Origin: Ilyonectria destructans
Lineage: Eukaryota; Ascomycota; Sordariomycetes; Hypocreales; Nectriaceae
NCBI GenBank assembly: GCA_020740775.1
Contig: JAHEWK010000002.1
Location: 248,001 to 312,000 of the forward strand
Reading direction: 5' to 3'
DNA: 64,000 nucleotides
Shown: in pieces, positions 23,346 to 35,781 of the stretch
Position numbering within the stretch: position 1 is the stretch's first letter
Layout: each line of letters opens with the position of its first letter
Position numbers and translations under genes: made by a program
Notes under the pieces: model-generated
Database searches by the model: none
What the model was told of the DNA's origin: nothing
The model's input: only the letters and a program-made list of their open reading frames with translations

Positions 23346-26186
23346 ATAGAACCGCTACGCTATGATCCGATTCATAGGGTGTCGACTGTCCCGTTCAATC
23401 TTGGTGGGTTTGTGCCAAGCACCTGCGTAGCTTGCTGGTACGACAAAGTGTAACCAAAAAGTGGAAGTTCCCATTTTAGCTTTTATCAGTGCAGCTTTTC
23501 ATTCACTGACGCAATCGTCAATTTCAAGCTATCTATGGAGATGTAGTGCCGCAGGACTTGGCGAGATTATAACATGCCCTTTGATTCCCTCTTTAAGATA
23601 ATGTTCCTCATCACAGCGCTTCGCCTCATCTCTTCAGGTAAGCTGACAGTCTCTGAGCAGGCCACGTACCTCTGGTGGACAAAAGATGACATGTGAGCTG
23701 TGCGATCCTGCGCGTGCCATACAGAAGTCCGTGCTAGCCATGTCTCAACTCAATCGACGACCCTGGATGAATTGATGACCACCCTCACTGAAGCCGGTTT
23801 ACAATATTCACCGCTAGAAGGCGGTGAGAGAATACGAAATGAGAAGTCCTCTGCGGCTCGAACTGCCCAGTCGAACCAAGGGAAGCGGTTTGATCCCGAA
23901 GATAGTCAGAAAACCAAGATTGAATCTACCTATGCAGCCGACCCATTGCCATTACTCGTTATCGCAGGGTAGGCATGATGTCGTGGCCTCAGGCACCACC
24001 TATGTTAGTAATTGCCGTACCAAGCTATGGGGAACGGATGCAGGTAGAAAAAGACTCTGGGTTCTTCTATCAAATGATGTTACTAATTCGACTTTTTAAT
24101 GCGAGTGGCGATGTTGATGAAACATGATGAAACACATGCCTTAGATCAGTCGTTGCCTCCACTCCTTTGCCTATCACTCGCGACGGTAATCTGGCTATAT
24201 GCTATAAGTCAATCTGTGGGATGGACTATCCCGCACTATAGACGACGATATCAATCAACACGGTGCTACTGTTCATCAGATCAGGTTGGCTGTTTGGGTA
24301 CGCTCAGTGCGACACTCGTTAATAGCTGCTCCGCTATCTCCGATGCTGTGTGACAGACAGCCTCAAGAACCCGACATCTACGCCTACGGAAATACGGTTA
24401 CTGACGCCTCATAAATGCCGAAAATTTTCAGCAGCATTGTAGGAAACCTTATTAAGGCTTAATTTGTTAACAGAAAGATGTTGGAGCCGAGAAACAATGA
24501 TACGAATAAAGCATAAAAAGATGACGAAAAAAAGTTCTTGGCAAGGGCTGTACTTACTGGGAGAACAACGAGATGACGCGTGATAAACAATTCCCATTAA
24601 TATCCCATGAATACGAGTTTGAATACTCATGGGACGCAGGAGTGGTTACCCTGCCGCTTATGCGTAGAGAAACTTGGAATGGCCGTGGTTAGGTAACTCA
24701 GAATTTCCTCACACTCGATCGTAATATCGGCAACTACGATTCCATTTATTTCCATTAAAATTTAGTGGCTATTGCAGCTTGCATTTCAAGGAGCAAAAAA
24801 CATGCATCCACCAAACATCCATAATGTCTTCCTCGACATCCGGGGTGCGCTGCCGAACCCAACGGCGTACACCAACCTCTACGACGGCCCCCTGTCTGTG
24901 ACGTCGTTTGTGCCATGACGCACAGTGACGACTACATGGATATATGATGGAAAAGTGCTGCGATGACACTGACGTCTTGAGCTACTAAAACAATTGCCGG
25001 CCCTACTGCCTCGCACAGGACCAGGGCATCGGCAACCTGACCGACTGTCTACGATAAGGGCGCGACGCGTGAGAGCGTGTTCTGCAGGGGCCAGAAAAAT
25101 ACCACAGCCACAGGAGATAAGAACAATCAGCAAGCGCCTTGGCGACAGCGATTGGCAACGGTAGCGACGATAATGGGAGCGGGAACAATGGTGAAGATAG
25201 CGATGAGGACGAGGGAGTGGACATAGGGTGTTGAGGTGTTTGAGCCGCTACCTGTGCTGCTCTTCCAACTTGTTTTGAGCAGCCGAAGCGCCCCAAATAT
25301 TTGGTGCTTGGCCAGATATCGACCTGTTCAATGATTCCTTGGCCAAATGACCGAGAATGGACAACCCGTGCCTTGAGTAGTTGTTTCAGGCGTGCGTTCC
25401 TCCTTTTCTGAAGCTTTTGGCTGCCAAGACCTATCGCCCGCACGTGCTTATTTTGTGGTTGACTCGCATAATAAATAGTCCATGAAGCCGACCTATGAAG
25501 TATGAACACACGCCGTGACCCGCTAAAATCTTATCACGGCGCCGCCCAGGGGAGCCCGGCTCTAGCGATGCTACCCAGCGAAATTACCACTTGTCGCTAA
25601 AGGCTGAACCGGCGGCCCGGAACGGAAACGCGAGGAGCATTGTCTTAAAAGTGGAAAGGATTGAAAACAGAGCAAGGATCAGTGCACGGACAAGAGCCAC
25701 CCAAATCTCAACGGGGACAATCGTATCCCCAACTACTGAGCCCTTGCTTTTCCCCAATATGTACTGCCAGTGAGCGGCCTCATGTTTGGGCAAGTCTGCC
25801 TACCTTACCCACCATGTGTAGAATATGAAAGGCGATAACGTCTGGACACTGCAAGAACAGAACAGAGTATGGATAAGATTGTAGTATATGGACGGGTAGG
25901 TTGTCACAAGGTTGTGCTGTCGACACTTAAATTTTTTCTGGCACTGAGAATATGTGATCAGAACGACATTAGCCCGTTCTATGCCTTTTTTTTTTCTTTT
26001 TTTAAAAAACAAAAAAAAAAAAAAGAGGAGAGAGAGAATACCCGCCATTCTGGCACATGGCATAATTCTGTATACCTCAGGACTAAGATGCTCCGTAACC
26101 TTCCTCTTGCATTCTAATTTAGGCTTCTAACATTGTCCCCAGCCTCCCAAAAGTGGCCGAATTGGCTGAAGTTTCATCCGTTGAGA
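23346..26186. other. Gene-poor region
   Basis: Normal base composition returns, but no gene is convincing. Open frames at 23700-23972 (plus), 24099-24353 (plus) and 25003-25509 (minus, low-complexity Ser/Pro/Leu) show no family resemblance. A T-run next to an A-run at about 25986-26023 is a simple-sequence hairpin. Confidence 0.4.
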
Positions 26187-27235
26187 CTAAAGGTTTAATC
26201 TCCTAAACTGCTTTGCTAGATGATCCAGATGAAGGCCAGATGTCAAATTCGGTATCTCTCGCATCTCATTTCGAGTCATTTCTAATATCCATGTTTGGGG
26301 ATTGCAATCTTGATGATCTACCGGAGGTTCTCCTTCGACCTTCCCTATATCGTCCACCCTCAGTCGAGAGATTTTCGCGGAAAGGTCAGCAACGCTGACT
26401 TGGACATCTCCAGGGTCGGGCAACGGCCACAGACCGATCCTTGAGAGTGAGAACATGAGCGATCCAAGTATCATCGATTCACATAAGCGAGGGCCCATCC
26501 ACGTTGCGTGTCGACACCACCGATGGTCCTCGTCGCTGGCAAGCAGACTATTGATGTTCTTGCGAATCGGAGCTAGCAACTTATCAATCGCTGTAATGCG
26601 CGCTGTCTTGAGATGTTCTAACTTGTAGTCAGCACTCGATGTGTCTTCTTCATTTTCTTCTTGATAATACCTATGAAGCAAGGCGGCGTCAGGAGCTCAT
26701 ACATTGCCGCATTGTCAGCAAGCTCACGCGCCTCTAGCTCCACTAACATCCGGTAGGCTGTCATCATGAATGCCTCTTTCTGGCCTAGTTCCCACGAGAT
26801 CCATAAGGCCTTTGGCTGTAACACTCCAGTATCTCCGATAATGTCATTGATAGCAGTCATCCATGTGCGAGCCCAGGGCCCAAGAAGTTGCGAGGCATCG
26901 TAGCGATGAGCTACAACGGTAAGATCGTATAGTTCGTCCATAGAAAGCGTCTTTGGAACCCGATCCAAGTAGCAATGCGCCATGTTGAGCAATGTGACGA
27001 GTGCACTAAGGTTATCACCCGTTAAACTGATGACCCATTTAGTGTTTTTGACCTCGTTGACGTTCGCTTCTGTTGCATCCATATATAGTATACGCTCAAA
27101 TGCTGGGAGCAATCTCCTTAAAACACGGGAGCAAGCCGTTATATCAACGGTGCGGTGGCCGGGGAGGGTAACTTGTAGCGTAACGTCGCCACGGGGATCT
27201 AAAGTTATCGATTCTGTGGACATGTCGTTGATCAA
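26187..27235 (-). pseudogene. BTB/POZ domain protein with a frameshift
   Basis: The N-terminal frame (from 27235; MSTESITLDPRGDVTLQV) shows a fungal BTB/POZ-like domain: VDITACSRVLRRLLPAF, ITLxx-type strand VISLTGDNLSALVTLLNMAH and LYDLTVVAHRYDASQLLGPW, then the typical alpha-helical extension AMYELLT. Near 26690 the coding signal moves to another frame, which continues LLHRYYQEENEEDTSSADYK, HLKTARITAIDKLLAPI and onwards to a stop at 26187. No intron signals explain the change, so it is a one-base frameshift, either a real mutation or a sequence error. Such proteins are lineage-expanded fungal BTB proteins without known substrates. Confidence 0.65.
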
Positions 27236-28332
27236 CTTGTTGAGATTCCGCGTCTCAGATTTATCGATTTTCCTGCTACCTGTCGCAATATTAGCCCCTA
27301 CCCAAACAAGTTACCACACGAGTGCATTTATACCTACGACCGTTGGACGTGTATTTTGGTTCAGGCTTCCCAGCACCAAGGAAGGCACTTGGGTTGCTTG
27401 TTCTAATATTTAGTTTATAAAGAGAGTACAAGTCGCTATTTTTGTCCTTTTTCCTTGATTTCCTAGTTTCGTCTTGGCCTGTCCGTTCTAGCGATCCAAT
27501 GTTTTGCTTTCAGATTTGTTCGCAGTCCTCCACAAATCATCTCAGACCTTCCATATCCACACCTGTAGCTGAATTTAGCAACCAAGGGTAAATCGCATTC
27601 GATTTCGTAGTCAAAACTACGGCATGGTGCAGTTGCAACAAACTCTAGACCTTATTCAGTGGTGCCAATGGGGCTATAGCGTGGCTGAGCCGCGGCTTAG
27701 ATTCCGCCAAGCAAGCAGAAGCTCCGCGTATTTAGCAATGAACAGCCTGACCCACTCCGTCACTATTTCAGAGGGCGAGAATGGGGCTGAGGATCCTTAC
27801 AAGCTTACAAATAGAACCAATTGGCCCTGTACCGATAGTCCGTCTACTACAGAGTATCGTTCGCCCTGATTTGTTGCTTCAGAAATACAGCTTTCTTGGC
27901 ACCCGTATCGCTACACCTTTTTTTAATTCTTATTGGCTTTGTCAGGGCCATGACAAGGGGTTCCGCGCGTCCCTCCCACCAGCAAGATCTTAACCCTCTT
28001 GCATAGCCTTTGCCGCCATGCACAGATCGTCATGCTAATGATATCATGACAGGGGTGCCATCTTACAAGAGAGACATATTTTCCCGGAGGCCGACCTGCA
28101 CGTTTTCCGGGATTTCTTCCTCCACCCTCCATCCTGCCGCAACCCCCGACCCATCTTTGCCGATTAGCGTTGAATCTGCCCGTTGCATCGTCGCTCCCAC
28201 CGGTGGCTGCTGCATGGTTGCCATAGGCCATCCAAACTTAGGTTACGGCCGCATCGAAACCCACGTGAGTCCCGCGGAGGCCAGACGGGGAAACTAGACG
28301 CTTCAAGCTCTTCCCCGAGCCCCCGTCCCGCC
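27236..28332. other. Intergenic region between BTB gene and paralogue B
   Basis: Divergent promoter region. Several open frames, none recognisable; 28010-28297 is probably 5' leader of paralogue B. Confidence 0.4.
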
Positions 28333-31323
28333 ATGAACGACGGCAATAACCCCCAATTTCATGATGTCGACGCTACAGACGACGGCCAAGACGACATCTC
28401 CGACTCTGCTCAGAACAGTGCACCCCTCTCCTCTATTCGACGAGCCGTTAGTTTATGCTCTTAATTCTATTCTCAAAATCCCACAGCTTACTTTTTTGCA
28501 GTGTGACGCCTGTCGGACGCGCAAGGTATGTACATGTGGAATGTCATCTCGTGCCAAAACAGAAAAAAGTTTTCCTGCGTACCACACCTATCCTCTCTCC
28601 AAGACAGACCCTACATCTTAGCGATGGATAGGCATAGGGTGGATAGATTGTAGTTACCACCTCGCCCTCATTCGCGGTCATTCCGCTCCACCTACCAGCT
28701 CAAAGAGTCTGCGCACCTTATCTATCCCAATCCCGTCAAGCCCTCATAGTATGGTACTGGGCTAACATGAACCAACTGGGTATAGATCCGGTGCGACAGG
28801 AATTCTCCTTGCTCCCATTGTATTCACGCCAAAATAGCTTGTACCCACGTCAACAAAGGGCCCAAAGAGAAGCGCACCCGCATCCTTCTGTCTGCCCAGT
28901 AGTGAGTCCCCCAAGCTATAGTCATTGTCTGGAATTCCGTTGGCTAGGTCTCAATGTGATCAATCACATCATCGCCATTTGCTGCCAATATTATGTCAAT
29001 ATATCCAAGAGAGCTAACCCTTGGCCACCTCGCCGCCATTCAGTGAGAGAAAGATCGATCTCATTGATCGCCGCCTCGAAGGAGTCACTCGCCTGCTTGA
29101 GGAAATAAAGACCACCATACCGGTTGCTAATGCTCAACTTGCCGCTCAGGGCAAGGATGCTACACCAGACAGGACTTCTCAGCCATCTGGTTCCTCAACT
29201 TCAACACCCTTCAGTCTCGCCATGCAACTTGCTTCTAATAGCCCTATCATCGAGGCCGAGGCTGAGTCCTCGCTGGCTGCCCACTCCATCTTCGCCGAAG
29301 ATTTCCTCCAGAACGTCATCGGGAGTGATTCCTTACAGAGCGCAGACCTGGAAATGCGCAAGTCCCTAGACTCTCTCCACTGCATTGTCGATGCTCTGAA
29401 GCAACAGACTGCCGGTACCGAAATGGTGTATACCATGGCAAACTACGTTTCTCGTCCTACACTTTCAGATATCAAATTGCCACCCATTCAGAAGACCGTC
29501 GCACTTATCTACGAATTCAGAGGTGAGGCCATTCTCCGATAATCGCCGACATTCGTCAAATTGGGTTTCCTTCTCTTGACCACCTTGGGCTAATAGGTCC
29601 TTGCCACTTCTAGGCAAATACTCAAATGTAGCCACCTGGATTTTTGATGTCTGCCCGTTGGATGATTTTTCAGAGATTTGTCTCAGAATTTACGTATCCA
29701 AGGATTTTTCTGAGGCCGACTTTATTATTTCCAATATCGGCATGATGTATCTTTTTCAAGAACTATCATGTTCCACGGATAAGGAAGAGAACCTGTCGTA
29801 TTTCGAAATGTGCCGTATTAACGTCGAGACGGCTTTGGGTAACTTACCCTTACACTTACCCGCCAACCAGACTATGATTGCGGCTCTTGTCTTGGGGGTA
29901 AGCCGATCCTTTTGCCTTTTACCCGACGCATCTGCGAACTAACATCACCCCCAGTCTTATTATGCCATCGAAATCTCAAAACCCTCGCTCTCTTGGACTT
30001 TGATATCCAAAGCATCCGAATTGTGCCAGACGCTAGGCTACCATCGACTGTCATCTCTCAAAGACCAAGTTAATAAATCGGACCGAAAACAGTTCCTGTT
30101 TTGGTTCGTATACTTCATGGACAAAAGTCTATCCCTTCGCTTAGGTCGGGTATCGACGATCCAAGACTGGGATGTATCCGTTCCCATGCCGTCGATAGAG
30201 GACGTCCACATCACCCCACTATCGGCATTTTTTGCCATGTGGATCAAAACCGCCCGATGCCAGGGAGATATCTATGAGAAACTATACAGTCCGGACTCTG
30301 TCAGTCAACCCAACCATGTGCGTGTGGCCCGGGTTGCAGCTATCACAGGGGACCTAGAGGAGATCAGAAAACAGACAAGTGAAGTTACTGTGAGTGATAA
30401 AGTGTTTTGTGCCTAGTTAGTGGACTTGGCTTGAAAAGGTTCCACAGCTAATCCAAAAGTTCCAGGCAGAATGGTTGAACCAGGCGAGTACGAAAATCGG
30501 AGCGCCAATGGTACAGCTTATGTCTCTTTCAGACGATGTCCTCCGCCTGTCGCTCCTTACACTTGCGTATCGAGCAACCCGGTCTCCCGAAAGTACTCAA
30601 TCTACTTTCGTTCCTGAATGCATAGAGGCCGCACGAGCAACGCTCCAACGGCACCAACAGTACATGGCTTGTCTCGAAAGCACGGTTCCCTATTATTTCC
30701 CTTCCTACGTGCACTGGTAAGTGAGACTCTGACAATGATGCATCCATTGCTAGCCATGAAAAAAATTCCACGCGTTTTAAGAACTGTTCTAACACGAACC
30801 CAGGACCTTAATGTTCGCCCCTTTCACGCCGTTTATTGTTCTCTTCTGTCAGGTCATCGAGACTCGGGATCAGAGAGACCTCACCAGCCTCTACAACTTT
30901 GTCAATTCCACAGAATCAGCCCCTATGGTCTCAGATGCCGCGGCCAAGATGCACCGTCTATTCCAAGTGCTTTACGCCGTGGCTTTCCGGTTCGTCGAGT
31001 TTCGTAACTCGACCCCGCCGGCAGACCAGTCTTGGGTGAATGCCGAATGTAACCCATGCATCAACACACTAGGCATCGCTTCTATGGATCCCGGGCAGCG
31101 ACAGCAGCAGCAAATGGCCCCAGTAAGCGATAACCAGGGGCTTCCGGTTTTCGGATACCCCCCAGGACAGAGTGAGGTTCTGGATGCAATATATGGTCAA
31201 GGGGGGGCGAACTCGATGATGTGGATGAACAACACAGAGCAGCTCGAGGATTGGTTCAACAGCAACCAGCAGATTCTGGAAATGGTAGAAGTGCCGGATT
31301 TTAATTACCCTCAGCAGACCTAA
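28333..31323 (+). CDS. Zn2Cys6 transcription factor, paralogue B
   Basis: The start is ATG 28333 (MNDGNNPQFHDVDATDDG). Exons, approximate: 28333-28445, 28502-28525 (CDACRTRK), 28787-28900 (IRCDRNSPCSHCIHAKIAC), 29043-29522, 29617-29898, 29955-30389, 30451-30718 and 30804-31323. After the split zinc cluster come KRTRILLSAQ, a coiled-coil SERKIDLIDRRLEGVTRLL, LSDIKLPPIQKTV, then the fungal-trans domain (ASELCQTLGYHRLSS, DKSLSLRLGRVSTIQDWDV, MWIKTARCQGD) and a C-terminal tail rich in Gln, Asn and Trp (about residues 600-660) that may be an activation domain. No stops or frameshifts. It is an inverted paralogue of 8470-11114. Target genes unknown; it lies next to the catabolic cluster but its own promoter lacks the cluster motif. 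Confidence 0.85.
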
Positions 31324-32941
31324 AGGGAAAGAGCAGTGGTTTTCGAGTTACATAGATACGTTGTGATGCGAGTGAATACTTAGATGTGGGCATTTTTTGA
31401 CAGTCGATGTGGCACTCCGTAGGTGCAAAGAAAATGCTCGACTCCGACGGTCTAGATATGTTTGATTTAATTAGGTAGTGAGTTGAAGGATGTGTCGTCT
31501 AAGAGGAAGACGTCCGATTGTTGAGGCACCTGGAAGACATCATTCAGTTAAGAAGCAAGCTAACAACGTAAACTTCGAGCCCAGTGATAGTCTTTCATGT
31601 CGATCACCTAAACAACCAAGCTCAGAAGTTGAATCCCAAATAGTATTGTCTGGATATATGTATGGAAGGACTCGCCGTGCTGAACGTCGAACTTCGCATG
31701 CCGCTTTTCGTTGCCCCTGTCGAAGCCCAGGAGACTATCAAGTCGCTTAACACACCAGCACTAGCCTGTCAGTGATACTTGTACTTGAATAGCATATGGC
31801 TGCTGCTAAGTATAAGGCGCTACAGGGAATATACTGCTCGTATTACTTCAGTGTAAGCAGATCTAGAGTGGATTACCTTTCTCTTAGAGAGTTGTTGGAC
31901 TATTCCACACAACCACTGTAGGTTGTAGATTTGCAACCTGGAACCGTTTTACGCCTTATTCAGCAGTAGCTAAAAGCATCCGTACGGCTAAATACAATAC
32001 GAGACCTGAATTCTATGATTGCATTGATCTTGGGTAGTCGTTGTCGCCTCTTTTCTTGTGAGGGGTTTTGAGTCATCTGATTAAGGTCAGGACGTCAGCA
32101 GAAGATTATGCAAATCCACCTATTATTCTGCCACGTGAGGGGTCAATCCAACATCATCAACGAATTTGCATAAAATCTTCTAGATCGCGATACTACTTGA
32201 TTAAGAAATTAATACTCAACAGATTGCGAATCTTGAATCTGGTAATTGTAATGATATACAATGCCTTCGCTCGCCTGTTTTCTCGAGAGGGTTTTGGGTT
32301 ACTCGCTGGTCTAGAAAACTAGTAGTTTATAGTAGTATGGTTAGTGGCAATAGACGACAATCCAGCGTTTCCACAAGCTATCTTTTGTCAAGCTAAACAT
32401 CTGGTCCTCGGTTGAGCGTTCGTTAATGCTTTTAGGGGCTTCTCTGGCTCGACCTTAAACAGTTTGGAATACCGTGCTTGCAGTCAACGTTGCTGAAGAA
32501 GGATCACGAGCGTTGAACGCGGGTTTTCGAATCCTTATTGTGCAAGGAGTCAATATAAGTATGCCTGAACATGATAAATTATGGCTGGTATCTCTGAGAG
32601 AACCAATGTTATTAGGCCACCTTAGTCACTTGTTCTATTCCCTAAAACTAAACTCTGTGATATCATCTCATTTTTGTGAACGGAGACCTTTGCCATTTTA
32701 CAATTGTGTTTATGGTCCGTCCTATGGTTCTCAGGCTCGCTCATGTGTTATGTTACCATATTTTATACGCAGCTTCACACATTAGCTCATAAGGCGTCAG
32801 CGTTGGTAGCCGGGAGAGCGTGTGCAAATGGATAAAGGTTCAATCATTAAAGAATAATCGAGACCTCTGACAGACCGAATAGCAATCGTGTTCTACTCCA
32901 ATCAAAGGGTTTAGAATAAAATAGATTCCCTGAGGGATTAT
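31324..32941. other. Intergenic region with a degenerate repeat
   Basis: No gene recognised. Around 32045-32075 and 32268-32300 a similar string (CGCCT-TTTTCT--GAGGGTTTTG-GT) occurs twice in the same direction, and AGAAGATTATGCAAAT at 32100-32115 is nearly the reverse complement of 32164-32181, so an old repeat or MITE relic may lie here. An isolated ATGTGGG is at 31384-31390. Confidence 0.35.
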
Positions 32942-34470
32942 TCAATTAGTGCTCATATCTTGGAGCTTAATGAAGCTTGGCTTGATCCCCACCCCTATGC
33001 CGTGATCTGATCCATCATCTGGAAGACGCGCGAATGGGCGTTCATCGGTTTCTATGCTCTGCTTTGTACCTCTTGCGTTAGTACGAGACGTGCCATAGTT
33101 TTCCAATCCCCACGTGTCCAAAACCCGACCTGTGCCTTCCTGGCTAATGTCTTTGTCATGTTTCGGATTGCTGCGTGATAGTGGTGTTAAGTCGATGAAT
33201 CCGACGGAGACTTTGCTCAAAACCGGTCTGCAAAAGGGGAGGCAGGCTGAGGGAGAAATTAGCTAGATGTTATTGGGTTGCCTTATACGATGTCTTGGGC
33301 TGGTCAGACTCACCACAGACGATGGCAATATTCCCTTCGACGATACTCAAAATCCCAGCTGGCACGAAATTCCAAGTAATATCCGGATATTCAAGATTTT
33401 TTGGTTGGAGGAGGACTAGTCGAACGACAGATACGATGGTAACACTAAGAAATCCCAATAGTTAGTATTCCACAAGTCCGTGATAAGTTGTTGATAGTTG
33501 CAGCGATCTTGGAGTTAATCGCAAGGGGTACCGTACCATATTCCAACAAGAAAAACGCCTGACAGAGCCAGTTTCCCACCCGCTGGCAAATGGAGCCTCC
33601 AAACGTATGGTAGGGGAAGAATCATTAATAAAACGTCGGTAATGATGGTAGGGACAGCATTCCCATAAAAGAATTGTATCTGGTCGACATCGCAGTGATA
33701 GTCAGAAGGCGATAAAGGGTTGATCGGATCGTATTGGGCCCATATGGCTCGAGTTGGTGAGCACTGAAGGGTCGTTACGAGTACCTGCATTATATATCAG
33801 ATAATTTCTCTAATCCGGCAAGGAAGCAAGCATACCACTGCAATGGCCCAGGCGCTCACAATACCCGAGAGCAACCAAATGGGCCATCTCATCGAACTCC
33901 AGATACCGAAAGATCTCCAATAGAAAGCCAGAATGGAGAGTTTGGTTGTCCACATAGTGATAGTGTAACAAATCTCAGCGATAAACAGCCCTAGGGCCCA
34001 TGCGTACGTTGCGTCAGGCTTCCCCGCCCAGACATGTTGGCCTACCCCACGGCTCGTAGCTAGGATCGTCAGCGATCATAGCTTATTTGTGGGGTTGGTT
34101 TCTTAAGATCAGTAGAGACAAGCGGCCTGTAAGAAGAAATAGGACCAAAGACAATGGACTGACCATATCCTGCCATCCCACTAACATGAGCAAGAGCAGC
34201 TACCTGGGAGACAGTCAATATTGGGGATTCGGCCATGGATGACCCAAGGGGCCAAGAGGAGCATACCAAAGCTATAATAATGAACCAGTCGTCCAACCAG
34301 AGATTCAAACCCTTAATTTTCCGACCAGCGATTCTCAACATCAAAGTCGTAAAAGCCAGAATCCATGTCATGACAGAAACGGCAACTATCAGAGGTCGCT
34401 TGTCTTCGCTGAGGTCAACTCCAGCAGGCGCCAATGAGCGACTAGATGGCATCGTAGCACCAACCATCAC
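32942..34470 (-). CDS. Fungal rhodopsin-like integral membrane protein (seven TM)
   Basis: Multi-exon minus gene; the likely start is 34452 (MPSSRSLAPAGVDLSEDKRP) or 34470. The first segments read IVAVSVMTWILAFTTLMLRI and LDDWFIIIALV, the LDDW signature of the fungal rhodopsin domain family. Later exons give KPDATYAWALGLFIAEICYT, TKLSILAFYWRSFGI, WPIWLLSGIVSAWAIAVV, CDVDQIQFFYGNAVPTI, TDVLLMILPLPYVWRLHL and WNFVPAGILSIVEGNIAIVC, followed by a hydrophilic cytosolic tail to 32942. Introns are near 34070-34230, 33790-33835, 33470-33530, 33425-33450 and 33240-33315. The family sits in the plasma membrane and is often tied to secondary-metabolite or pathogenicity loci, role mostly unknown. It may mark the left border of the catabolic cluster. 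Confidence 0.8.
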
Positions 34471-35781
34471 GCATTACAGCCTTGAGCGATGATTGAAAAA
34501 CGCAGGGTTGATAGCCATTACGGATAGCCAGCAGAGGAGGGCCTGTAACAGACTGAACCCTGACAATAGGGATAATTATCAAAGCGAGAAACGAACCACC
34601 CAATCGCTCATGCTTCTGCTAGAGGGGGGCTGAGAGTCGGTTGGAAGATACTTGGAATTTGTTCCTTAAAGGAGCCTTGCGGCGATGATCCTCATGCGGC
34701 TACAGGGGGTTCATTGTGTTCTTAGCTCGTGTGGGTTTCGTGGGCACCACTTGGAAGGGGCCCTTTCTCTCCGTTCCCCAGAAAAAGGGGTTGAAGTGGG
34801 GGTGTCAAAGGAATGTGTGTGTGGGGGCCTCGGTCGCCAAGACCCTCGGATAAGGTTACCATTCGGTCAGCCCGGGCACATTCCTGTACGCCTTCCTAAG
34901 GATTCTACGGAGTACGGTCTATACCCGTGTCGCCCTAGTAAGTACAGGACATACGTAGAAGTACATACATAGTAAGCCTAGCTGGGTCCGAGGTCTCAGA
35001 CATTCCTCCATTGTCTTTCTTGCATGTCATCTTTGCCAAGCTGCCGCAACAGGGGGCGAAGTTGAGCGTAGCATGGCAAGTGGATGGATGTGGGTGACGG
35101 AGCCCGGGGTGTGTGCATGGACGGGTAGTGTGTGTGGAGAAGGCCAATTGTGGGATGGACCAAGACGACGTTCTGTTGGATTATGGACCTAATTAACACT
35201 GGCTATAATAATACTGGGAGCATCCTTAACTTTTGATTAAAATAGCTCAGCTGGTTAATCCAACACATTATATACCGGTAGGCTTCATTCACGCAGGGCT
35301 GCTCGATAATGAAACCAAGACGCCTTCGGGCAACAACTCCTGTTGTACAAAGCACAGCCAGCAGTACAGCTTGAATACAACCTGGCCATGACAAACCATC
35401 TCACTTCAGTTGTAACCAGTGTCTAAATGGTCAGTCTCAAGGGTGCAGATGGCTGATTAGAATAAGGAACCATATGTTAAACCGGCGTTCCTGGACCTAC
35501 TGCGTGACATGACATGGAGTCTTCGGCTTACCGTCCAAGGAATTGGGTATTTTAATCCAGGAGGGACATTCCTCGAGGTGTATTCTGCGTCCTCACAGGT
35601 CACAGAACTTCAAGATTCAATAACCTTTGCTTCACCGTGGATTTCTTTCTCTCTTCAATGTTAAACAAGTTCGGAGGAAAATAACAAGTTGATGGTGAGA
35701 AGAGGCGAAACTAGAATATTGGCCACCACCAGTGAAATACATGATGCTAGTAGATAGTCCACAGTCATGAGCCTGTTTCGC
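34471..35781. other. Intergenic region
   Basis: No gene recognised. It holds the promoter of the rhodopsin-like gene, with an ATGTGGG at 35088-35094 about 620 bp upstream and GT-rich stretches at 34800-34830 and 35085-35135. Confidence 0.45.

Noticed and set aside
23700..24353. Plus-strand frames of 84-91 codons after the transposon nest
   Set aside because: No recognisable domain, no consistent splice structure and frames overlap one another.
25003..25509. 168-codon minus frame
   Set aside because: Ser/Pro/Leu low-complexity and no homology I recognise; too weak to call a gene.
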